Shown one piece after another: positions 9,195-18,275 of a stretch of DNA of 64,000 nucleotides (its first letter is position 1; each line of letters starts with the position of its first letter). Where the stretch lies: assembly GCA_947497245.1 (NCBI GenBank), contig CANMFO010000001.1:1426001-1490000 (forward strand), in the 5' to 3' direction. Source of the stretch: an uncultured Flavobacteriaceae bacterium. GTDB taxonomy: Bacteria; Bacteroidota; Bacteroidia; Flavobacteriales; Flavobacteriaceae. The notes under the pieces were generated by a model that saw only the letters and a program-made list of their open reading frames with translations, was not told the DNA's origin and searched no databases. Made by a program: the position numbers and the translations under genes.

Positions 9195-9889
9195 CGTTGA
9201 AGTGTATAATCGTTGATGATGAGCCCATAGCAAGAAAGGTGATCAAGAGCCATTTGGAAAATTTTGAAAACGTTGAGGTGGTATCGGAATGTAAAAATGC
9301 GATACAGGCCTTTGAAGTTTTGAAAACAAAGAATGTGGATCTAATGTTTTTGGATATCCAAATGCCACAAATAAGCGGAATGGATTTCTTAAAAAACCTA
9401 AGCTACCGGCCAGCGGTGATAATCACCACCGCATATAGGGACTATGCCGTTGAAAGTTTTGATTTTGACGTGATAGACTATCTTTTAAAACCCATTTCCC
9501 TGGAACGATTTCTCAAAGCGATAAATAGGTATTACGAAAAATATCAACCCTTAAAAAAAACTTTGGGTGAAAATGAGGGAGAATTTATATATGTAAAGGA
9601 AAACAAGATTACCAATAAGGTCGTATTGGACGAAATAGTCTATGTGGAAAGCATGAGGGAGTATATTACCATATATACCCAGGAAAGAACCATTACGGTA
9701 AAATCAAGCTTGACCAAATTCTGCGATAATCTTCCAAAAGAGGCATTCGTAAGAATTCACAGTTCGTTTGTTATTTCCATGAGTCAGGTAAAATCGTTCT
9801 CGACAACCAAAATAATCTTAAAAACAGGACAAGTGCTCCCGATCAGCAGATCGTACAAAAATATGGTAATGGCACAATTGAACTTATGA
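9191..9889 (+). CDS. LytTR-family response regulator
   Basis: The 232-residue protein has an N-terminal receiver domain (residues about 3-120) with acidic pocket DDE at 9-11, phosphoacceptor Asp55 in LMFLDIQMP, Thr80 and Lys100 (YLLKP). The C-terminal LytTR DNA-binding domain (about 130-230) shows IVYVESMREYITIYT and FVRIHSSFVIS, typical of the family. It is phosphorylated by the adjoining kinase and would regulate genes by binding direct repeats; targets cannot be read here. The neighbouring ABC permease and peptidase genes are candidates by position only. Confidence 0.93.
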   Translation: MTLKCIIVDDEPIARKVIKSHLENFENVEVVSECKNAIQAFEVLKTKNVDLMFLDIQMPQISGMDFLKNLSYRPAVIITTAYRDYAVESFDFDVIDYLLKPISLERFLKAINRYYEKYQPLKKTLGENEGEFIYVKENKITNKVVLDEIVYVESMREYITIYTQERTITVKSSLTKFCDNLPKEAFVRIHSSFVISMSQVKSFSTTKIILKTGQVLPISRSYKNMVMAQLNL

Positions 9890-9913
9890 GAACGATCCGT
9901 GATGGCGAAATGG

Positions 9914-9935
9914 AAAATGGGAACGCTTCCATTTT
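9914..9935. terminator. Hairpin between convergent genes
   Basis: AAAATGG and CCATTTT form a seven-pair stem around eight bases, between the ends of the response regulator and the ABC permease. The stem ends in short A/T runs but lacks a long T-tract, so termination activity is only plausible. Confidence 0.3.
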
Positions 9936-9999
9936 AGGGGAAAGCGGCAAAAAGGATAGGGTCTCCCTTTAAAATACAGGCTCAGGGCCATTTACGGAC

Positions 10000-12414
10000 T
10001 TACTCCGCCCGTAGGCTTTCCACTGGATTTGCCTGGGCCACCTTTATGGTCTGGAAACTGACCGTTGATAGTGCTATGGCAAATGCTCCCAATCCGCCGA
10101 GAACAAAAACCATCCAGCCGATATCGATACGGTAGGTGTATTCTTCCAACCATTGCCCCATAAAGTGCCAGGCCACCGGCGCAGCTATTGCAAAAGCTAT
10201 TGCGATCAGCACAATAAATTCCTTGGAAAACAGGTATAAAATATTGCTGGCCGTCGCTCCGAGAACCTTTCGAATGCCGGCTTCCTTTATGCGCTGGTTC
10301 ACCATAAAGGAGGCCAGTCCGTAAAGCCCTAGGCAGCTCAACAAAATGGCAATAGCGGCAAACAACTTGTACATTTGGGACAGCTTTTTTTCCTCTTTGT
10401 AGAAGTTGTCGATCTTGTCATCCAGAAATTGGTACTCAAATGCATAATTGGGAAAGGTATCGTCCCATACCTTTTCTATCGCCGATACGGTATTCGAAAT
10501 GTTGTTGGTCGCCAATTTGATTCCCGCCATACCCAACCAATTTTTTCTGTTGACCATTATTATGGGAGACATTCCATCTTTAAAGGTACTACTGTGGTAG
10601 TCCTTTATAACGCCCACTATCTCTCCCTGTATTCGGCCACCGGCAAGACTTACCTCTTTGTTCAAGATTTCGTTTCCGTCGGTGACCCCAAGGCGGTTCA
10701 TAAGATCTTCGTTCAGAAGAATCTCAGTCGCCTCAGAAGCTTTTTTTACGTTTCTACCGGCCACTATGGAAAGTCCGTAGGTTTCCAAATATTCGTGGTC
10801 GATTCCTTTTCGGATGCTATAAAAGTCGGTTTCTTTGGAAGCGTTGTCATAAACGAACCTCGTCCAGTTATTGGTCCGGTACTCGGTAGGTGTATTGGAG
10901 CTGAAGCTAACGTTCCGGATACCGCCTATGTCCAGTAACGAGTTGCTTAGATAGTCCATCTTGCCCAGACTAACACTGTCTGTGGGAATTAATACGTTCA
11001 CAACGGCCTCCTTGTCATAACCCATGGATTGATTCGTAAAATAGTCCATCTGTTTAACGATGATCAGTGTTCCAAAAATTAGGGTCTGTGCAATGGCGAA
11101 TTGAAAGACAACCAGACCCCGTCTTAAGGTAATGCCTTCGTTTTTGCCAACTTTTCCTTGATTCTTAAGGGCGGAAATAGGGTTGAACTTAGAAAGTACC
11201 AGTGAGGGATAAAATCCTGCCAAAAAGGTTACCGCAAGGGCCATGGCACTGGTTAAAACCAAAGTTTTCAAGTTCAGGACCGAGGTAATGGACAACGGTA
11301 GGTCAAGAAGTTTGCCGATCGAGGGCAAGGACCCAAGGACCACGATGGAAGCAATACAAATGGAGGCCACAACGATCAGGAGGGTTTCGGTAAGGAACTG
11401 TACCTTCAGTTGAATTCTTGTGCCTCCGATGACCTTTCTTACCCCTATTTCCTTTGAGCGGTTCACGGCCTGCGCCGTAGATAGGTTGATGAAATTGATA
11501 CAGGCGATCAAAAGAATGAAGATTCCGATAAGCCAAAGGACATTAATGAGCTTCTGGCTTATCGTTTTTCCGCTATAATTTCCGGAGCGGGCATCATAAT
11601 GGATCTTATCCAAGGATTGCAATAGGTGAATATCTTTGTTGTCCCCGGTCTTTTTTTCCTTTGACAATACTTTCAACCTGGCATTGATATCACTTTCGGA
11701 AACATTGGGGGGCAACAGGACGAAACAACCAAACCTTCCGTTGGTACCGTTCCAATTGTCCGAATTTTTAAAGTCGATCGTATATCCTGTCCCATAGGAT
11801 ATTACCGCCTTAAACCGTAAATCCGTATTTGGCGGTAGGGTTCCCAGAATCCCGGATACGGTCAAAATTTCGTTGTTGTTCCACTTAAGCGTCCTTCCTA
11901 TCGCGCTCTTCCAGTTGTCAAAATATTTCTCCGCGGTCTCCCGTGTAAGCACTACTTGGTTCAGGTCGCCCAACGTGGCCGGCGTGCCCGCGAGCCATTC
12001 AAAATCCATGATGTCGAACAAAGCGGGTTCGGCCAAAAAAACACCGTCCTTTTCCTTGAACTTTTTAAGGGGGTCGCCGTTGTCGTCCAACACCAATATT
12101 TGATCATCGCCGTCGGAATATATCGCCGAAACCTTTTCCAATTCGGGAAAAGAAGCCTTTAGTTCTTCGGGCAAAGGATACGGGACCCCGCTACCGGTGA
12201 AGATTTCAGGCTCTGCGTGGTGGTACTCCGTCAATATCCGGTATACCCGGTCTTTCTTTTCATGGTAATCGTCAAAGCTCGATTCAAACTGCGTTATGAT
12301 GAAAATCATAATGCAAACGGCTATACCAAGGGCCAGGCCACCTATATTGATGAGGGCGTGGCTTCTTCGGCGAATTAGATTCCTAAGGGCTACTTTAAAG
12401 TGGTTTTTGAACAT
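10000..12414 (-). CDS. ABC transporter permease, MacB/FtsX family
   Basis: This 804-residue protein has the double MacB_PCD plus FtsX layout common in Bacteroidota. A first membrane helix near residues 20-42 is followed by a large periplasmic domain, three helices around 285-430, a second periplasmic domain and three C-terminal helices. FtsX signatures are NRSKEIGVRKVIGGTR and RIKEAGIRKVLGATA. Such permeases work as mechanotransmitters in the export of peptides, antibiotics or lipoproteins with a separate ATPase, which is not encoded here. It is convergent with the LytTR regulator, and two-component/MacB-type neighbours often form stress-response modules. Confidence 0.9.
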   Translation of the reverse strand: MFKNHFKVALRNLIRRRSHALINIGGLALGIAVCIMIFIITQFESSFDDYHEKKDRVYRILTEYHHAEPEIFTGSGVPYPLPEELKASFPELEKVSAIYSDGDDQILVLDDNGDPLKKFKEKDGVFLAEPALFDIMDFEWLAGTPATLGDLNQVVLTRETAEKYFDNWKSAIGRTLKWNNNEILTVSGILGTLPPNTDLRFKAVISYGTGYTIDFKNSDNWNGTNGRFGCFVLLPPNVSESDINARLKVLSKEKKTGDNKDIHLLQSLDKIHYDARSGNYSGKTISQKLINVLWLIGIFILLIACINFINLSTAQAVNRSKEIGVRKVIGGTRIQLKVQFLTETLLIVVASICIASIVVLGSLPSIGKLLDLPLSITSVLNLKTLVLTSAMALAVTFLAGFYPSLVLSKFNPISALKNQGKVGKNEGITLRRGLVVFQFAIAQTLIFGTLIIVKQMDYFTNQSMGYDKEAVVNVLIPTDSVSLGKMDYLSNSLLDIGGIRNVSFSSNTPTEYRTNNWTRFVYDNASKETDFYSIRKGIDHEYLETYGLSIVAGRNVKKASEATEILLNEDLMNRLGVTDGNEILNKEVSLAGGRIQGEIVGVIKDYHSSTFKDGMSPIIMVNRKNWLGMAGIKLATNNISNTVSAIEKVWDDTFPNYAFEYQFLDDKIDNFYKEEKKLSQMYKLFAAIAILLSCLGLYGLASFMVNQRIKEAGIRKVLGATASNILYLFSKEFIVLIAIAFAIAAPVAWHFMGQWLEEYTYRIDIGWMVFVLGGLGAFAIALSTVSFQTIKVAQANPVESLRAE

Positions 12415-12886
12415 CGCTATTTACTTTATATGATCGAAGGGACCTGTACCTGAGCGTAAACGTTTTAGGTGCCATTGGGATCGATCTGGAAAAAATGCAA
12501 ATCCCTTATAACCATAAATATGCCAAGAACGCAAGAGGCTAAACATCAATGTTTTAAACAATACGACCGTGCAGTAAAAGACAGTGACTGTAAAAAATCT
12601 ATACAGAAAATGTCCAATGTTTTTACGTTTTTTGAGGTTTGCCCGGGAGGGCCGTACCCACTGAAGCTTTAGCGATCACGGGTCCACAAAACGCATTGGG
12701 CCATTCGGGTCCGCAAAGTATCGCCATCGGCTCCAATGGACCGATCAGGCTACGGTCGCCCCATCCGATGCATACTTGGCCCATATCCCGTTCCGGGTAA
12801 TAGCGTGCTGCCGGTGCGGGAAAAAACAACATTTGGTTACGACTTGAGAGACCACGGGCCCACTTGGTTTTCTTACTAGGGCCGTA
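12415..12886. other. Intergenic region, nothing recognisable
   Basis: These 472 bases lie between the ABC permease start and the collagen-like gene stop. Short overlapping ORFs look like chance, and no strong hairpin or promoter match was found. Confidence 0.55.
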
Positions 12887-13456
12887 TCAATAGTTCAATC
12901 CGTAATGTTCCATTGCCCCGTAATAATCGTTGTAGTCCAAAATGGTCTTTCCAGTTGTTACCGCAGAGGCTTTGATTATAACCAGCTTCGCCCTATCGTA
13001 ATCTCCAGAAAAATTTACATTGGCCCCTCCACTGAACTGGATAAGTACTTCCCCTTCTATCAAGATTGATGACAAGAGGTGATCTGTATTTCTACCGGGG
13101 CCAGAGGCAAGGATCCATTCATAGGGCATATTGTTGGCATACCTCAGATATACCAATATTACATCCTCCTCCAACACTTTTTGAGTAAGTTGAGGAGCCA
13201 GTAAAGAAATGAAAGCGTTCCCCGTTTGATCCGAAACATCAAAAACAACCGTCTGTACATTTGCATTGCCGTCCTCCCCGGGGATGCCCTGGGCCCCATC
13301 GGCCCCAGATGGACCTGTTGGCCCTTCCTGCCCAGCCTGTCCAGCCGGACCGGCGGCTCCGGCAGGTCCCGCAGGCCCTTCGGGCCCCTCGCAGGAAACA
13401 AAGACCAGTGTAAACGATAGTAGTCCGACAACCAAACCATTTCTAAGTTTTTTCAT
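12887..13456 (-). CDS. Lipoprotein with a short collagen-like Gly-X-Y stretch
   Basis: This 189-residue protein has a lipoprotein signal ending at Cys22 (TLVFVSC). Immediately after the anchor come about 13 uninterrupted Gly-X-Y triplets (GPEGPAGPAGAAGPAG and onward, to GIPGEDG), rich in Pro in the X position and able to form a collagen-like triple helix. The remaining 120 residues are a beta-rich domain with no family I recognise. A trimeric stalk holding a small head domain off the membrane is a reasonable inference. It is followed on the same strand by a kelch-type lipoprotein upstream. Confidence 0.8.
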   Translation of the reverse strand: MKKLRNGLVVGLLSFTLVFVSCEGPEGPAGPAGAAGPAGQAGQEGPTGPSGADGAQGIPGEDGNANVQTVVFDVSDQTGNAFISLLAPQLTQKVLEEDVILVYLRYANNMPYEWILASGPGRNTDHLLSSILIEGEVLIQFSGGANVNFSGDYDRAKLVIIKASAVTTGKTILDYNDYYGAMEHYGLNY

Positions 13457-13526
13457 AATAAATGCATTTTCTGTTGATCATTAAATTCAAAAACACCTAT
13501 GTCATTACCCCACAGTCCCTGTTGTT

Positions 13527-14882
13527 TTATTTTTCGAGATTGTACAGATGGGGGAAATATCGAGGGGTAATACCCGCCAATTGGTTGCCCAATCCGATAA
13601 TACAATTTTCTTGGAACCTAAATATGATCGGGCCCAGAATATCATCCGCCGGTATATTGACAATACTAAACCATTCGTCATTGAATGGGTCATAAGCGAC
13701 GGTCCTGCTTTTTCTATCCACAAAAACCAACCAGTTATTGAACTCAAAAGCTCCCACTATCTGTCCAAAGGGCTCCGTGTTAGAGCTTATCAAACTAAAC
13801 ATCAGATTGTCCTCGTTGAACTGGTAGAGCACCCCTCCGGCGGAAACATAAGAAATGCCGTTTAGAGTAAGCCCCTCAAAGGGGTATGCCGAAAGGGAAA
13901 AAGGAAGATCGTCGAGTACTTTCTCCCAGGTCAACGCCTTGGTATCAAATCGATATAAAAATTCATTAAAAAGAAAGGAATCCTCTGAGCCAAAGACATA
14001 AATATTATCTCCCAAAGCGAATGAACCGCAATTAAAACACTGATCTATTTGCTCCGGAAAGTTCGGCAATGGTTCCCAACAGCCCGTTGAGACTTGAAAA
14101 CTCCAAAAAAACCGTATCAATGCAGACGAAGTTCCTCCCGTTTCCACCGTGGGAAAATCGTACAGGCCAACATAGGCGGTATTGTCAACCACTTCCACAA
14201 TACGAAAGTTTCTGGCATTGTTAAACGGCCTTCCACTTAGGCAATTACCAAAATCCAATTCTGTCCACGTATCCGTGCCATTGTCGTATTTCCAGAAGTC
14301 GCTAAGCGCCAGTCCCCCTGAAGCGCCAGCATAAGATCCACAGAACATATATCCTTCGTCCCCTATTGTAAATGCACCCGCATGGGCCCTTCCAGGTCCA
14401 GGGAAGTTGGCCAACCTGTACCAACCTACGGTCCTGGTCACTAGGGTTTCGCTGTACTGGATCTCATTGTCCGGCAATTCCAGGAATACTCTGACATAGT
14501 AGGTGGTCGCCTCTTCCAAGTTTTCGATCTGTGTCTCAAATGCTCCGTTCAGACCAAAAACCACATTTTCAGTTAGTTCGGCGTCGACAAGGGTGGGCGA
14601 GGAATCAACAGTGCTGTAAACAAGCCCCATCCTTTGCAAAACACTTCTGTCGCCCGTTAAACTGCCAACGAAATCGAGTGTGGTGGCTGTCTTCGTACTT
14701 ACCTGGAAATCACCAAAGGAAAAAACAATGGGTTCTTCATCCGGATTGTTTTCATCCTCGTCAGGTAGTTCATTCTCTATTTCATTCAATTCTACAAATG
14801 GATCATCGTCCGGACTGGGACAGCCGAAGAGGCACAAGGTCGATAATAGAAGAATCAACTTAAATCTGAAAGTGTTCTCCAT
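13527..14882 (-). CDS. Kelch-type beta-propeller lipoprotein
   Basis: The 451-residue product starts at the ATG of MENTFRFK; the track's longer form begins at a TTG and adds 22 residues before the signal peptide. The lipobox is LCLFGC at Cys21, followed by a very acidic linker (about 22-48). A fibronectin-like segment (about 50-150, ATTYYVRVFLEL) precedes kelch-like repeats with paired GG or Gly-Tyr and Trp motifs (FWKYDNGTDTWTEL, LYRFDTKALTWEKV). Such propellers usually bind glycans or proteins rather than catalyse. It lies 70 bases upstream of the collagen-like gene on the same strand. Confidence 0.75.
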   Translation of the reverse strand: MENTFRFKLILLLSTLCLFGCPSPDDDPFVELNEIENELPDEDENNPDEEPIVFSFGDFQVSTKTATTLDFVGSLTGDRSVLQRMGLVYSTVDSSPTLVDAELTENVVFGLNGAFETQIENLEEATTYYVRVFLELPDNEIQYSETLVTRTVGWYRLANFPGPGRAHAGAFTIGDEGYMFCGSYAGASGGLALSDFWKYDNGTDTWTELDFGNCLSGRPFNNARNFRIVEVVDNTAYVGLYDFPTVETGGTSSALIRFFWSFQVSTGCWEPLPNFPEQIDQCFNCGSFALGDNIYVFGSEDSFLFNEFLYRFDTKALTWEKVLDDLPFSLSAYPFEGLTLNGISYVSAGGVLYQFNEDNLMFSLISSNTEPFGQIVGAFEFNNWLVFVDRKSRTVAYDPFNDEWFSIVNIPADDILGPIIFRFQENCIIGLGNQLAGITPRYFPHLYNLEK

Positions 14883-15054
14883 GTTTGGGGCAAGTTTGCT
14901 CAATGAAGTGTTTGAATTTTCCAATTTTATTGAATCGGTGATTGTCAAAGCTTAAAAGTAAGGGGATCGGCTAAGGGCGCAAATACCCATTAATGCGTAT
15001 TTTTTGGTAGAAAACCGGCGTTACATCGATAAAATAGACCACTTTATCGATATG

Positions 15055-15861
15055 TCAGAAAATTCCGTTGCGTTGGCAGAAGGTAAGCAGTTGTTCCTTA
15101 TTGGAACAATTGCTCTTGCGAAGAATGTTTTTACGGTGGGTGTCGACCGTTAATTTACTTATGGTAAGGCTATTGGCAATTTCCGTGCTTTTCATCCCTT
15201 TTTTAATGCCTTGGATAATGAGCTGTTCCCGGGTGGTAAAAAAATCCTTGAATTCGAGGTAGACCCTGTCCTTGAATTTTTGTCTGTCCACCTCGGCCGC
15301 GTTCACGTCCCACTCTACCTGATTGCCGTTCGATATGAAACCGATATCGGTCAACATGCTCCAATTGCTGACCAATCTGCCCTGTCCAAAGGTTTCATAA
15401 GCACCCGACTGCCTCAGTACTTTAATGGCCGTACCGTCTTTTTTCAACAGGCGATAGGTTATGGTCAGGTAGGTTTCCTTCCCGGTGACATTATGGTGCA
15501 CATAGTGGTCGACAATTCCCTTTATCACCCTGGAAACCACGGCAATATCGTCCGGGTGGATGCGGGTATGGATGATGCTGTCATCAAAATCATTCTGGGA
15601 ATAGCCTAATAATTGTTCAACGTTCCTTTGATACGTAACCCTGTTCTGTTTCCAATCCATAACATAAACGGCCTGCTTGCCTGGAACGAGTGGAAAATGT
15701 TCCAGGTCGTAGAACGGTCTTTTATCCCGTTTCCTGTGTAGCAGTTGGTGGGATACCCCGTTCGCGAAGTCCATCAGGTCTACAGGGGATATCGCCTGTT
15801 CGTTCACTTGTTCACGGGATGGTTTTTTCTCGGTGTCCAAAACTTTATTTACATTTAACAA
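15055..15861 (-). CDS. PAS domain LuxR-type transcriptional regulator
   Basis: The 268-residue form begins at a TTG; the next in-frame ATG is residue 30 (15774), so the true start is uncertain. A PAS_3-type fold occupies about residues 50-190 (YVMDWKQNRVTYQRNVEQLLGY, then IHPDDIAVVSRV). The C-terminal LuxR helix-turn-helix (about 210-265) has TREQLIIQGIKKGMKSTEIA and VDTHRKNILRKS. It is related to the tandem pair at 17462 and 18276. The gene is divergent from the alpha/beta-hydrolase, whose promoter region overlaps its 5' end. Confidence 0.82.
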   Translation of the reverse strand: MLNVNKVLDTEKKPSREQVNEQAISPVDLMDFANGVSHQLLHRKRDKRPFYDLEHFPLVPGKQAVYVMDWKQNRVTYQRNVEQLLGYSQNDFDDSIIHTRIHPDDIAVVSRVIKGIVDHYVHHNVTGKETYLTITYRLLKKDGTAIKVLRQSGAYETFGQGRLVSNWSMLTDIGFISNGNQVEWDVNAAEVDRQKFKDRVYLEFKDFFTTREQLIIQGIKKGMKSTEIANSLTISKLTVDTHRKNILRKSNCSNKEQLLTFCQRNGIF

Positions 15862-15937
15862 ATTCGGCCATTTGGAATTTTTTTTGCAATTTACTCAACA
15901 CGAAACATTATCGGCCGAAAAAACAAGAAAACCACTG

Positions 15938-16690
15938 ATGACCAAAAAGGGCACTATTTTTTATATCCATGGCAATTCGTCCTCTTCAAGGGTTTTTCAG
16001 CAGTTGATGCATTCCAAAAAAATTAGGTATGCGCAAATGGCCCCCGATCTTCCGGGACATGGCAAGCTGGCCTCCAACAACCGGTTTCCGGACTTCAGCA
16101 CCAAGGGGTATTGTGATTTTTTGTTGGCCAAAATCAGCGAAATCGATGACGATATAGTATTGGCGGGAAATTCTCTGGGCGGACATATCGCGTTGGAAAT
16201 GGCACAAAAAATAGAGCGTTTGAGGGGCCTGTTGATTTTTGGGACCCCACCGGTCAAAAAGCCGGTAAATATCAGTGAAGCCTTTTTGCCCGTACCCGCC
16301 CTCCAGACATTTTTAACGGAAAACCCCGGGATGGCAGAGGTTACTGAAGCGTTTTCGCAGATTCTGTTCGGTCGAAAGCCCGTTGATGGGTTTGTCGCTG
16401 ATTTTAAACGGGCAAATCCAAAGGTAAGGAGCGCTTTGGCCAAGGATCTAGGGGCCGGGAACTGGACAGACCAAGAAAAGGTTTTTGTCGAACTGAAGGT
16501 CCCAAAATTTATAATTGCCGGGAGCCACGATGTTTCCGTCAACCCAGACTATTTGAAGCGTGTAAGGGATCAATGCAACGGTAGCTGTGAGCTCATCTTT
16601 TTTGACCAATGCGGGCATTACCCCAGTTTGGAGAAACCGGTCGATTTTGAACGGGCCATACAGTACATAGCCCAAAAAAGCTTTATGTGA
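15938..16690 (+). CDS. Alpha/beta-fold hydrolase
   Basis: This 250-residue protein starts at the ATG of MTKKGTIFYIHGNSSSS; the upstream part of the track ORF overlaps the divergent regulator and has no family resemblance. The oxyanion-hole HGNSSSS, nucleophile elbow GNSLGGH, a late Asp in GSHDVSVN and the catalytic His in CGHYPSLEKP form a complete triad in family order. There is no signal peptide, so it is cytoplasmic. The substrate is unknown. Its stop overlaps the following LuxR start by one base (TGATG), implying one transcript and coupling. Confidence 0.87.
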   Translation: MTKKGTIFYIHGNSSSSRVFQQLMHSKKIRYAQMAPDLPGHGKLASNNRFPDFSTKGYCDFLLAKISEIDDDIVLAGNSLGGHIALEMAQKIERLRGLLIFGTPPVKKPVNISEAFLPVPALQTFLTENPGMAEVTEAFSQILFGRKPVDGFVADFKRANPKVRSALAKDLGAGNWTDQEKVFVELKVPKFIIAGSHDVSVNPDYLKRVRDQCNGSCELIFFDQCGHYPSLEKPVDFERAIQYIAQKSFM

Positions 16691-17382
16691 TGAGACTGCA
16701 TACGGAAAAGGAGTACGTAAACCACGTTCAGCTATTTGCTTTCAAATTGCGAAAGCTCTATTTGACCGATCCTGGTCTGTTCTATGAGATCAGCCAACTG
16801 ATTCCCTATTCGGTCTTTATCAACAAAAGGGATAATCTGGATATCACCTGGGCCAATGGGCAATTGACGGGCCGGGGTGCCGAAATGGAGAAATTGGTCG
16901 AACTCGGTGCCAGTTATCTGCCCAAAATTTCCAACCCGATCCTGCTTCAGACCGCAAAGCGGAAGGCGCATAATTTTGACCGGTCGAATGACGCCGAGGC
17001 ACTGTGCTGTTATCTACAGCAGTTGCGGGTAAGCAATACATTGAAATTCTTTTATTCCAATAAACTTTTGCTCGATGAAGCCCTGTATTTCAATGTTTCG
17101 AGCTTCACTGAGGATTTGGGACTGATCGGCAAAGTCTTTGAAGAAGTGTTCGAACCACTAAAACAAAATGAGGTCAATTGGCTTAAATTCCAATCGTTGA
17201 CCAAACAAGAAAAGCGCGTCATCGAGTTGCTTGCCAGGGGCCACAGCCACAAAGAAGTGGCCGAAACGCTGTTCATCTCCATCAACACCTCTCGGACGCA
17301 CATAAAAAACATCCATAAAAAATTAGACACCAATAGAACTGCCGAGATCATCCGATTGGCCTTTGCCCTGGAAATTTTGTAG
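16690..17382 (+). CDS. LuxR-type helix-turn-helix regulator
   Basis: The 230-residue protein starts at the ATG overlapping the hydrolase stop; the track used a GTG one codon earlier. The N-terminal 160 residues are alpha/beta and resemble the ligand or PAS-like part of the neighbouring regulators only weakly. The C-terminal LuxR domain is clear (LTKQEKRVIELLARGHSHKEVAETLFISINTSRTH). It may regulate the hydrolase operon or respond to its product; this is inference from linkage. Confidence 0.85.
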   Translation: MRLHTEKEYVNHVQLFAFKLRKLYLTDPGLFYEISQLIPYSVFINKRDNLDITWANGQLTGRGAEMEKLVELGASYLPKISNPILLQTAKRKAHNFDRSNDAEALCCYLQQLRVSNTLKFFYSNKLLLDEALYFNVSSFTEDLGLIGKVFEEVFEPLKQNEVNWLKFQSLTKQEKRVIELLARGHSHKEVAETLFISINTSRTHIKNIHKKLDTNRTAEIIRLAFALEIL

Positions 17383-17394
17383 CACCTTGCGCGG

Positions 17395-17417
17395 TTTCGA
17401 TCTTGAACAGATCGAAA
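17395..17417. terminator. Perfect hairpin between convergent regulator genes
   Basis: TTTCGATCT and AGATCGAAA form a perfect nine-pair stem with a five-base loop, 12 bases after one LuxR stop and about 45 bases from the other gene's stop. It lacks a long T-tract, so it is a terminator-like hairpin rather than a textbook terminator. Confidence 0.45.
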
Positions 17418-17461
17418 TACATGCCCGAAAGCGCGGCAATCCTTCCCTTTCGAGGAGAGAA

Positions 17462-18238
17462 CTATATCAGCCCCTGTCTCACATAATGACTTACCGCTTG
17501 GGCCAAATTTCTAAAATCGGTTTTTTGTAGAATGTTTTTGCGATGGGTACGCACGGTATCCAGTGAAATATGGAGGTAGTCGGCCACTTCTTTCGAACTG
17601 AACCCCTCTGATATCAATTTCAAGATTTCCATTTCCCTTGCCGAAACCGTTTGTTTCAGTTGATCTCGGTCCAAATCGGCTATGGAACCGATCCCATAGT
17701 AACTTTTGCCCCCTTGTACATTGATAAAGGAAACTTTGTTGTTATTGCGGGTGGTGATATGGCTGATATCCGATTGGTTGGTGAACACGGTGGACAATTT
17801 GTAATCACTGTCCCAGGTCAATGCTATGGATTGCCTTAAAAAGAGCCGGTACGAGTCATCGATTGTTTTATACCTGATCTGGTAGGAAACCTTGTAGCTG
17901 GGAATTTGCCCGCTGTCAATATGGGAAAACAAAAAATGTCCGGCAATCTCCTCACAATTAACAAAGTGTGGTAGGTCATCGGGATGGATCCGCTCTGCAT
18001 AGTCATCCACCTGAAAAGTATCCAGGTTTTCTCCGATCAAAGCTTGGACACTTTTGCTCAAAAAAATAAATTGTCGAGTTGAAAAGTCAAATACGTATTG
18101 GAAGGATGGCCCTGGCGAATAAAGGTTTTCCAATATGGAATTTAACTTCTTTTGGTCGGTTCCAATGGATCGATGCGACAAAAATTTGCTCTTACCATCG
18201 AAAACCTTATAGATCTCGCGTATTTTTTTGTCACTCAT
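17462..18238 (-). CDS. PAS domain LuxR-type regulator, copy 1 of a tandem pair
   Basis: This 258-residue regulator has a PAS_3-like sensor domain (about 45-180, FQYVFDFSTRQFIFLSKSV and RIHPDDLPHF) and a C-terminal LuxR domain (about 195-255, SAREMEILKLISEGFSSKEV and DTVRTHRKNIL). It is a close paralogue of the gene immediately upstream at 18276, sharing LNSILENLYSPGPSFQY and many helix-turn-helix residues. A 37-base gap separates the two, so they may be co-transcribed. The ligand of the PAS domain is unknown. Confidence 0.88.
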   Translation of the reverse strand: MSDKKIREIYKVFDGKSKFLSHRSIGTDQKKLNSILENLYSPGPSFQYVFDFSTRQFIFLSKSVQALIGENLDTFQVDDYAERIHPDDLPHFVNCEEIAGHFLFSHIDSGQIPSYKVSYQIRYKTIDDSYRLFLRQSIALTWDSDYKLSTVFTNQSDISHITTRNNNKVSFINVQGGKSYYGIGSIADLDRDQLKQTVSAREMEILKLISEGFSSKEVADYLHISLDTVRTHRKNILQKTDFRNLAQAVSHYVRQGLI

Positions 18239-18275
18239 GGTCGGTCGATTATTGAGAATTGGTCTTGGAGCTTTG

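Noticed and set aside
13266-13484. Plus-strand Pro-rich ORF opposite the collagen-like gene
   Set aside because: It is the complement of the Gly-X-Y codons and has no signal or start context.
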